The position numbers and the translations under genes were made by a program. Source: Mesostigma viride (Eukaryota > Streptophyta > Mesostigmatophyceae > Mesostigmatales > Mesostigmataceae). From it: a stretch of DNA of 21,491 nucleotides. The stretch is from the NCBI GenBank assembly GCA_009746045.1, contig RPFO01002246.1, positions 1 to 21,491 on the forward strand. Reading direction: 5' to 3'. The notes under the pieces are model-generated. The model had not been told where the DNA came from, ran no database searches, and was given only the letters and a program-made list of their open reading frames with translations. Below, one piece after another: positions 14,413 to 21,491 of this stretch (the first letter of the stretch is position 1; every line of letters begins with the position of its first letter).

Positions 14413-17400
14413 TTGAGCCTGCACACATCCCTGAACCCTGGAGGGTGCCCCCAGGGGTGTGTAATGAAGCTGCTAGTGACAGCAGTGAGGGGCAGCCCCA
14501 TGCTCTAGTGAAAGAGCCTATTGGACACGATGGGGCAAGCTTGGTTACCACAGAGAGTATGCCAGCTGTAGCTGCAGTGGTTACTCGCCAACGTGCCCGC
14601 CATGGCGGTGCTGAGCCTGAGGTAGGACCTGGTGATGTGGACCCAGGTGGATCTCAGAAGCATTCTGACCGTGCAGGACTGGCACAGGATGGTCAGGATG
14701 AGGATAGGGCTGGAGACAGTCTGACAGGCACGACCCTGGTGCCTCCTGTACATAAGGGATCTGTACATACCTTGAGTGCTAATAATGACAATAAAAGGTT
14801 TTCTCTCTTGTATGACATTGCCTCAAGGTTGCATACCATGTTTGGCCATGCAGCTCAGTCTTTGCAAGTTGCTAGACGGCTGGGAGGAAGTGAGTTGTAC
14901 TCCATCTGCCAACAGGTTGCTCAAGCTTGCAAGTGCAGGCTAGTTGCTAGAAAGCCCAAGCAGTCTCATGCCAGGACTCCTATTTTGCAGCCAGGCCATG
15001 TGCAGGTAGATATTCAGAGAATCAGGGGTTTGAAGCTGCTGGTGGCAGTGGACAGATATACCAAGTACAAGACCCTAGAGATCCTGCCTGACATGGAGAA
15101 GCCTACATTGATTGCTGCTCTGAAGTTGACAAGGAGCAGGTACCCTGGGTTGGAGTTGTTGCAGTGTGACATTCAGTTTGAGTGCTGTGAGAACCTGCCA
15201 GAGTTTCCAGAGTTGCTGATTACACCCAGGGAGAGCCACGGCCAGCAAGGGGTGGTGGAGAGAGCCATCCAAGAGATCAAGACTGTGCTGCTGGTGGAGA
15301 GGATTCCAAGGACGTCATCTGCCATTGTGACATCTGCATGGCTACGTTCTGTGGAGGACAGGCTGAACCTGAGGACTCCCATGTTCTTTGGTGACATTGC
15401 CATCAATCCTCTTATGCTGCATACCAGGATGCTGCCAGCTGATGCTGAGCAGGCATGGAAGGAGAAGCTAGAGGCCAAGTTCCTCAAGCTGAGGCAGAAA
15501 GACAAGGGCTGGAGTGTCCTAGAACCTAACGTTGGACAACAGGTTGTTGTGTGGAAGGAACCAAGCTTTCCAGGGAAACGTGGCAGCTGGCATGATGGGG
15601 TGGTGACCCGAGTAGAAGCCGCTGGCCATAAGTGCTGGGTGGCCATTGATGGCTCCCAAGCAGTGCACCGTCTGTCCTGGTCAAAGATCCGTCCCCGGGG
15701 AGGTAATCAAGGAGACCTCTTCCAGGTGCCCGCTGGTGTACAAGGCGGGGGTGACGTGGAGCTTCCTGATCAGGGTGCTACAGCTGTATCGAGCCCTCAG
15801 GGTGACCCTGGCCCGGCCCCTGGGGTACCTTCACATACGGTGGTTGGGCAAGCAGGCGGACAGGCTGCACCTCCGGAACGGCCCGACACCAGGCCTAGGG
15901 GTGTGCGTCTATCAGATATTGTACAGGCTTTGCAAAGAGCCAAGAAGGAGCCTAAGGTGTCCAAGCTTGTCCAGTTGGATGAACCTGAGGTAGCTGCCAT
16001 GGAGATAGATACCAATGCACAGGTTTCTGTCATGGGACCTCAGCATACAGGAGAACTGCTGGTCGGAGAACCAAGTTGCCCCTGGGTGTCTGATTTCAGT
16101 GGTAGGACGCATCTAAGGGTGTTGGGAGAGGTTACTGCCCCTGTCATGGGTGTGGATGTGACCTTCCTTGTCCTAGAGGACTATGATGGCCCTGTGATTT
16201 TGGGTCAGAATTTTCTGGGCAATCCTGGGATTTCTATCAGAGCTACAGCTCTGAGAAGAGATGGCTGGGGGATGATTCCCCTAGAAAATTTCAGGACAAC
16301 ATTTCCAGTCAGGTGCAGGGCCAAGCCGGTCAAGGGTGTAAAATGGGATGAAGGGGAGGTGCCCCCAGCGGCCAGTTTGGTGATTCCAGCTGTGTTGCAC
16401 CCCAGCAGTATTGGCATAACTCACAGGAGCCTTGCTGCACACTCTCCTTTGACATATGACCAGCTGGTCCAAGAGATGAGCTCGCCTACTTTGTTTGAGG
16501 CTTGGAAGCTCGCCTTCTCCAAGGCATTGGAGGAGTGGTTGCAGTTTGAGTGTGCTGCACCAACAGACAGACGTCCCCCAGCATCAAGGAAGCTTGCTTT
16601 GAGATTTGTGCTGAAGAGGAAGGTTGTGGATGAGGTATCAGTGCCCCATGTCAGGCCTGTCCTGAATGAGTATCACGGCACGGGGAGTCTGCCAGGAGAG
16701 GAGCTATACACGCCAGGGATGCTACACGACACATGGAGAATTTTGCTATGTCTCTACGTGGGGTTGCTGAACAGGGGAGCAGCTATGTCATCAGTGCTGC
16801 TGGACTTCAAGAGGGCATTTTTAAAATCTGATCCAGAAGTGGCCAGGAGGGTGTGGAAGCAGGATGAGCCTTACTGTGTTGAGGTGCCTGCCATCTGGAA
16901 GCTGGAGCTGCATCAACAATTCCTGGTTATTCTGAAGGGCCTGGAAGGACTCAGGTCGAGCCCAATCATCTGGAGACTCACGCTGCAGGAAGCTCTGATC
17001 AGTGAGTGTGGCTTGAGAGTGTCTTCAGTTGATCCCTGTTTGCTGCTGGCCCAATGGGAGGGTCTGCCAGTGTATGCTAGTTTGCATGGAGATGATCTGC
17101 ATTTGCTAGCCCCCACGACCTGGCTGAAGAAGTTTATTCCTGTCATCAGTGGCAAGTTTTCACTGGGCAAGGAGCTGTGGCAGGAGCCCAACAAGCCTGT
17201 AGTGTTCTGTGGAATGCAGGCTACCCTGTTCAGGAGGGACGGGGAGTGGAGTATCAGGCTTCAGGCTGGAGGAGATTATAAACAGACCATTGTGAAGGCC
17301 TTGCCAGAGAAGATCACCCAGGCTGCAGGACCTGAGTTGAGAGGCATGTGGGCCTGGTTTGCCAGCATCTGTGGTCCGTCTTTGATGGTCCATAGCAGAA

Positions 17401-18002
17401 TGCCTGATGAGGTGCTTGAGGATGAGAAGCCTCGAGTCATAGCCCGGTTGGTGGAGAGTACCCCTGATCTGATTTTGTCTGGGATTGACTTTGCCCAGCC
17501 TATCACCTTGGAGATCTTTGTTGACAGTTCCATGGATGCTCGCCAGGTTACCAAGGTCAGGGGGAGATCTGCTGCTCTGTTTGCTTTTTATCAGAGCAGG
17601 GCAAGTTTGTTCAGCTGGTACAGCAGACTGCAGAAGAGGGTCTGTATCAGTTCAGATGTGGCAGAATGCAGGGCCATATGCGAGGGGATCCAGTCCAGCC
17701 TGTACATAAAGGAGTTAATGCTGGAGCTGGCTTCAGTTACCCCTTGGACCTTGCAGATGGAGACGTTGTTGCTAACAGACAGCATGGGTATGGTCCAGTT
17801 TGTTCACAAGCAGCTGGCCAGGAGCCGGGACCTGGATTATTTGTTGCTGAAGGAGTTGGCCAGTTTGGTTGACTTGAAGCATATCCCTGGCGAGGAGAAC
17901 CCTGCTGATGCATTGACAAAGCTGCCACACAAGGCCCCAGCCCAGTACAATGTACTGAGGAAGCTCATGAATGCTGACTGTCAAGTCGGTCTATCTGTCT
18001 AA
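14412..18002 (+). CDS. pol: pol polyprotein of element 2: integrase, protease-like, RT, RNase H
   Basis: The frame has 1196 open codons and encodes, after its first codon, the same residues as element 1 pol. I saw one nucleotide difference in 3.6 kb (A10025 in element 1, G17822 here, synonymous or nearly so in pol). Domains lie at the same residues: integrase 135-300, retropepsin-like 528-612 with DTNA (16008-16019), Copia RT 685-940 with HGDD, RNase H 1031-1172. Gag ends TGA 14410-14412, but the C that follows TGA in element 1 is missing. Pol is therefore shifted by one base from gag and simple readthrough cannot join them. The first in-frame ATG is at 14559. It may be expressed from that ATG, by a -1 shift, or not at all. 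The ORF itself is intact. Confidence 0.92.
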   Translation: MEPAHIPEPWRVPPGVCNEAASDSSEGQPHALVKEPIGHDGASLVTTESMPAVAAVVTRQRARHGGAEPEVGPGDVDPGGSQKHSDRAGLAQDGQDEDRAGDSLTGTTLVPPVHKGSVHTLSANNDNKRFSLLYDIASRLHTMFGHAAQSLQVARRLGGSELYSICQQVAQACKCRLVARKPKQSHARTPILQPGHVQVDIQRIRGLKLLVAVDRYTKYKTLEILPDMEKPTLIAALKLTRSRYPGLELLQCDIQFECCENLPEFPELLITPRESHGQQGVVERAIQEIKTVLLVERIPRTSSAIVTSAWLRSVEDRLNLRTPMFFGDIAINPLMLHTRMLPADAEQAWKEKLEAKFLKLRQKDKGWSVLEPNVGQQVVVWKEPSFPGKRGSWHDGVVTRVEAAGHKCWVAIDGSQAVHRLSWSKIRPRGGNQGDLFQVPAGVQGGGDVELPDQGATAVSSPQGDPGPAPGVPSHTVVGQAGGQAAPPERPDTRPRGVRLSDIVQALQRAKKEPKVSKLVQLDEPEVAAMEIDTNAQVSVMGPQHTGELLVGEPSCPWVSDFSGRTHLRVLGEVTAPVMGVDVTFLVLEDYDGPVILGQNFLGNPGISIRATALRRDGWGMIPLENFRTTFPVRCRAKPVKGVKWDEGEVPPAASLVIPAVLHPSSIGITHRSLAAHSPLTYDQLVQEMSSPTLFEAWKLAFSKALEEWLQFECAAPTDRRPPASRKLALRFVLKRKVVDEVSVPHVRPVLNEYHGTGSLPGEELYTPGMLHDTWRILLCLYVGLLNRGAAMSSVLLDFKRAFLKSDPEVARRVWKQDEPYCVEVPAIWKLELHQQFLVILKGLEGLRSSPIIWRLTLQEALISECGLRVSSVDPCLLLAQWEGLPVYASLHGDDLHLLAPTTWLKKFIPVISGKFSLGKELWQEPNKPVVFCGMQATLFRRDGEWSIRLQAGGDYKQTIVKALPEKITQAAGPELRGMWAWFASICGPSLMVHSRMPDEVLEDEKPRVIARLVESTPDLILSGIDFAQPITLEIFVDSSMDARQVTKVRGRSAALFAFYQSRASLFSWYSRLQKRVCISSDVAECRAICEGIQSSLYIKELMLELASVTPWTLQMETLLLTDSMGMVQFVHKQLARSRDLDYLLLKELASLVDLKHIPGEENPADALTKLPHKAPAQYNVLRKLMNADCQVGLSV

Positions 18003-18732
18003 AAGCTGAGAGCTGGGTGCTTAAGTCTCTGGATATCAGGCTGGGAGCTTGATTGTACATAATCCTGAGCACACCTTGAGGGGTGAGACATGTCTCTGGT
18101 GTGGGAATGTCTGACATTGTCTCTGATGGAGAGATGTCTATCTGGGGTTTTCATCTCAGTCTGAGGTTTCCCCAGATCTGTGGTTTGTGGGCGGGGTTCG
18201 ATTCCCTGGTGCCGTCTTAAGGCGGAGTTTCACGGACTGGCTGACCCATCCACCATGCTGGTGAGGTGGCGACAGGTCCCCTGATTTTCCACGGTTGGAA
18301 CGAGTATGGGAGCTTGTGTTTTGCATGTGCTTCGCGTAGATGTTGTGTCTGGTTCGATAAGGGGCAGCAGACCGGCGCCGACTCCCGTCTGGGGGTCAGC
18401 AATGTTTTCTGATGAGCTGTTGTGGGTGATCTGTGGGGTTTCGCCTAAGGTCCTGAAGGTTGTACATACTTCTCAAGTTCTTAACTGAACACCTATGGGC
18501 TGCCACAGTTGGCCAACCTCTTGTACATGGGTAACACAACGAGCCTCCCGTGAAGGGATAGGGACTCATTGTAATTTGTTTGTGCTCCTGAGCCAGTATG
18601 GGTGCTATGTACATATAATAAGGAATCCAAGCTGACTGTCATGCCCAGCGGGTTGTGACTTGTAGTCTGGGGAGGATATCCAGTACCCATTGTGTGTGTT
18701 TGTATGTAGACTTGTGTGAGCTGCTACAGCTC
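18003..18732 (+). other. Structured 3' untranslated region of element 2
   Basis: It is collinear with 10206-10993 of element 1, with the two-tier hairpin at 18140-18177 and the B-box-like GGTTCGATTCC at 18195-18205. It lacks the 59-bp duplication. No protein was recognised. Confidence 0.7.
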
Positions 18733-18752
18733 AAGAAAAGAAAGGATTGGAG
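18733..18752 (+). promoter_or_regulatory. Polypurine tract of element 2
   Basis: It is identical to the tract at 10994-11013 and directly precedes the 3' LTR. Confidence 0.8.
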
Positions 18753-19450
18753 TTAACGCCAAGCGCATTGGCGTGATCCTGATTCGGCATATCTCTGCGA
18801 TTCCAGCGGCACCGGAACGAGTTCATTCCGACAAGTATCAAGAAAGTTATGGCGTTCCGACTTCCCGGTCGCGCGCGAGCGCGAGCCGGCTGTTCTTCTA
18901 AGTCGGACGTGAATATTTGCCGACGACATATGGGGTCGACAGTAATTCCTGGGCTGACAGGAATTAGGTGCTGTACCTACGACGGTATTGGATTAATACG
19001 TCGTACGCAGGAAATAGGAACCTTAACCTGTGGTCTGTTGGTACCGCAGGCTTAGTCCTGGACTTCTAGGTGCAGATGCAATAGTCACTGTGGTGACTGT
19101 ACTCTGTGGTCACTGTGCCTGTATGGCAGACCTACTGTATAGGAGCTGGGCGCTGTACAGGTAGTGAATACTGTACCGGGGTGTTATTACTGAGCAGGCC
19201 TCCTAGGCTGCTCAGGACTAGCAAGCACAGTGCACAAGTATATAAACAATAGGCCAGTGCCAAATGGGCATCTCTTGCGAGCCCGCCTCACGTGTTGTGC
19301 CTTGACTTGGCAAGCTCGTGTACAAGCCTCAAGTGTGTGAGCGCTGTAAACATTATCCGATTTAACAAAGCTCCGTTTCCAACCATATTCACACATTGCT
19401 GCATTGCAACCATATCCTTCACATTGCGTGTGCGAAGAAAGCTTAACTCA
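18753..19450 (+). repeat. 3' LTR of element 2 (698 bp)
   Basis: It is near-identical to 11426-12122. The differences seen are C for T in the first hairpin, ATAGTC for ATAATC, AGCTCG for AGCGCG, and GTGTGTGAG for GTGTTGAG. It ends TTAACTCA immediately before GGTAG. The TATA box is at 19239-19246. Confidence 0.95.
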
Positions 19451-19741
19451 GGTAGTGAATACTGTACCGGAGTGTTATTACTGAGCATACCTCTTAGGTT
19501 GCTCAGGACTAGCAAGCACAGTGCACAAGTATATAAACAATAGGCCAGTGCCATTTGGGCAGATCTCTTGCGAGCCCGCCTCACGTGTTGTGCCTTGACT
19601 TGGCAAGCGCGTGTACAAGCCTCAAGTGTGTGAGCGCTGTAACATTATCCAATTTTAACAAAAGCTCCGTTTCCAACCATATCCACACATTGCTGCATTG
19701 CAACCATATCCTTCACATTGCGTTTGCTAGGAACGTTAACT
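19451..19741 (+). repeat. Right part of the 3' LTR of element 1
   Basis: It continues the LTR from exactly the point where 11014-11425 breaks off, starting with the second GGTAG. 412 plus 291 minus the duplicated 5 bp gives about 698 bp, a full LTR length. It shares the element 1 subtype markers ATTTGGGC, GTAACATTATCCAA and a CGTTAAC end. It differs from the 5' LTR by about six substitutions and four indels. The end reads GTTAACTAC instead of GTTAACTCA, so the last two bases are lost or changed. Confidence 0.9.
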
Positions 19742-21491
19742 ACTTCTGCCCCAACCGGAGTGATACTGAGGAGTCCGTCGCGGCCCAGCTTGGCGTCGCC
19801 ACCAAAGGGGGCAGCGACATCATCGTGCACACAGTTCAGGCCTACTGTACCTAGAGACGCATCCGACCCATGTGGCGCTGAAGGTGGATTGCCACAATGC
19901 GTTCAATGCTGTCACCAAGGCTAGCATCTTTGAGGCCGTCGGCGAGGCGTTCCCTGACCTTCTGCGTGGACCGCAGCCTGCTACGGCGCATTAACCCACT
20001 CAACTCTCCTTCCTCATGGAGAATGGGACGTAACTCGCCGACGTCGCTTCCCGCACGGGAACCCAGCAAGGTGACCCCCTCGGCCCCTTTTACCTGTCTG
20101 CCCCGCTGCACAAGGCTCTCCAAGGTGTCCACGCTGCGCACCCGGATGTCGTGCTCCTCGCCTATATGGACGATATTCATGCCCTTGGCCCGGCCGACGC
20201 TGTGGTTGCCGCCCTGGCTGCCCTTGAAGTGGCCATGGCGGCCATCAACCTTCGGCTCACCCTCCCTTGGAAGTGTGCAGTCTTTTCGCCCCAGGGGGAC
20301 TGCTCTGGCTTCCCCGCGGCTATCCCGGGGCATTGGCGCGGGCGTGTGGTTTCTCGTGCCTGCATGGGCGTCCCTGTGGGTGATCGACCCTGACTACGTC
20401 GAAGAGGAGCTCCGGGCCACCGTGGAACAGCGCACCCATGTCCTCGCGACTTAATTGGGCGCCCCTCAAGGACCCCCAGACCAAAGGGCTCCTCCTGTGG
20501 TTTTGCGCCCACCCGCGGGTGGTTCACTGGCTCCGTGGCGCTCCCCCCCACTTGGTGCGGCTTGCATGCCGCGGAAGGCCATGACGAGCGCATTCAGCCG
20601 CCTTGCAGGTGCTCCTCCCCGGCCCTAGCCTGCCAGCTCACTCCATGCGCTTGGCCACCCTCCCCTGCCGCATGGGCGGCCGGGTGTGGGCTCACCCGCT
20701 CCGCCCGCCTCGCCCCCGCCGCCTTCCTTGGCTCTGTTGCTCAGGCCTGGGCGGAGATCCGCCGGTTGGTCCCCAGCGCGGTCAGCGCCATTCCCGACTT
20801 GGTCACCCATCCCCCTTCCCTTTGTGCAGGCTGTGCAGGATTCTTACCTCGGGATCCAGCAGGCTTGCGACCTCGTCCGCCCCGTTCAGGCCGTCCACCG
20901 TCGCCTGCCCCGGCCGGGCACGCCCGGCGTGTCCACTGTCGTCAGTCCTAGTGTCTTCCCTGCCTGCGTTCATGAAAAACAACAAAAGACCTACGCGGGT
21001 ATACTACACTGTGCCGACTGGATGGTCTGCATGCGAGCTTGAACGATCAGGGGAAGGCTTGGCTTCCCTCCGTTTCCCTTGAGGGAGCGTGGGGTCCGCA
21101 TTCCTGCGCGCCCTCCCCATGAGCCCTTTGTTCACGCTGGTTCCGGCCCTTTACGCCATCGCTCTCCGCCACCAGCTCTTTGCCCGCAACCTCTCATCAC
21201 GGCGGGTGCGTCCTGCGGCAGCTGCGGGCTTGCTCTGGATACTACTGGGACGCACTACATCGCGTGCATGGGTGGCCAGCAGAACCAGAACTGGTTCCTC
21301 TATCTCCATACCGCTCTCCTCCGGGTGGTGTGTGCCATGGTTCGGTCGGTCTTTCCCCACTCCACCATCAAGTGCGAGGACGCGGATGGGGCCGCCTCTA
21401 CTCACCCAACCACCGCCCCGACATTATACCGTGCTTGACTATACGACGGGCAGGGTTGCCACCTGCTCATCGAGATGGATCTCCGTGGCTC
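19742..21491 (+). pseudogene. Decayed non-LTR retrotransposon RT with CCHC and restriction-like endonuclease motifs
   Basis: RT motifs are spread over several frames. AAQLGVATKGG (about 19780) begins the domain. LKVDCHNAFNAV follows at 19878, the catalytic-Asp motif A. GTQQGDPLGP is at 20055-20087 (motif B) and AYMDDIHALG at 20160-20189 (motif C, YMDD). In-frame stops lie at 19992, 20031 and 20391, and frameshifts near 19855-19872 and later. A thumb-like part (GLTRSARLAPAAFLGSVAQ, about 20690-20750) leads to a Cys/His motif (CGSCGLALDTTGTHYIAC) near 21210-21270. RPDII follows at 21414 and LLIEMDL at 21463 in another frame. This resembles the zinc plus PD..D endonuclease tail of R2/NeSL-like elements. 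It begins directly at the LTR end and runs off the window, so neither end is seen. It is clearly non-functional. Confidence 0.75.

Larger units (their letters stand above)
11426..19450 (+). mobile_element. Element 2: full-length Copia-type LTR retrotransposon nested in element 1
   Basis: This is an 8025-bp element with 697- and 698-bp LTRs. I count three substitutions and one 1-bp indel between them (about 0.5%), indicating a fairly recent insertion. It is flanked by GGTAG on both sides and lies in the same orientation as its host. The interior is collinear with element 1: upstream ORF, gag, pol, 3' UTR, polypurine tract. Gag is frameshifted, and pol lies in a different frame from gag because one base is missing after the gag stop. 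Confidence 0.95.

Noticed and set aside
3630-19741. Tandem LTR-interior-LTR-interior-LTR array by unequal crossing over
   Set aside because: The middle LTR is one partial plus one complete copy, with a 5-bp duplication and split halves that match by diagnostic bases. That requires nesting.

Overview
This is a eukaryotic, repeat-dominated window with no recognisable host gene. Tetranucleotide microsatellites, LTRs with a TATA box and a TGTAA motif (the polyadenylation signal known from chlorophycean algae), and Copia-type and non-LTR retrotransposon proteins fit the nuclear genome of a unicellular alga. A green alga is my best guess, but the sequence does not prove it. The standard stop codons appear to be in use.

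Layout. (1) 1-2620: a (TTCG)n microsatellite, a 1.6 kb repeat unit (copy A), a 0.56 kb internally deleted head-to-tail copy (copy B), and about 63 copies of (ATTC)n. (2) 2621-3629: undescribed sequence with a perfect 13-bp hairpin, then a broken gag-like fragment with a modified zinc knuckle. (3) 3630-19741: two same-orientation copies of one 8.0-8.1 kb LTR retrotransposon, one nested in the other. Element 1 has its 5' LTR at 3630-4324, its interior at 4325-11013, and a 3' LTR split into 11014-11425 and 19451-19741. Element 2 (11426-19450) sits inside that 3' LTR, flanked by a 5-bp target duplication (GGTAG). (4) 19742 to the end: a decayed reverse transcriptase of a non-LTR retrotransposon with a C-terminal zinc motif and a restriction-like endonuclease motif, running off the window.

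Both LTR elements carry, in order, an upstream ORF of unknown function (here ORF0) with a SUMO-interaction-like motif, a gag with an RGD/RGG-rich N-terminus and a CCHC knuckle, and an intact pol of about 1196 codons. They end with a structured 3' untranslated region and a polypurine tract. The RT and RNase H are of the Copia (Ty1, RVT_2) type. Pol reads integrase, then a retropepsin-like domain, then RT and RNase H, whereas Copia elements normally have protease before integrase. In element 1, gag and pol share one frame separated by a single TGA. Each gag carries one frameshift, at different places, so neither copy is autonomous as read.

Evolution. From about 6280 to 10820 the two elements differ at only about three positions, although the two LTRs of element 2 differ from each other at four positions in 698 bp. 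That pattern suggests recent gene conversion, or assembly homogenisation, across gag-pol. The LTRs and 3' UTR are dense in hairpins, and one LTR hairpin shows a compensatory base-pair change between copies.
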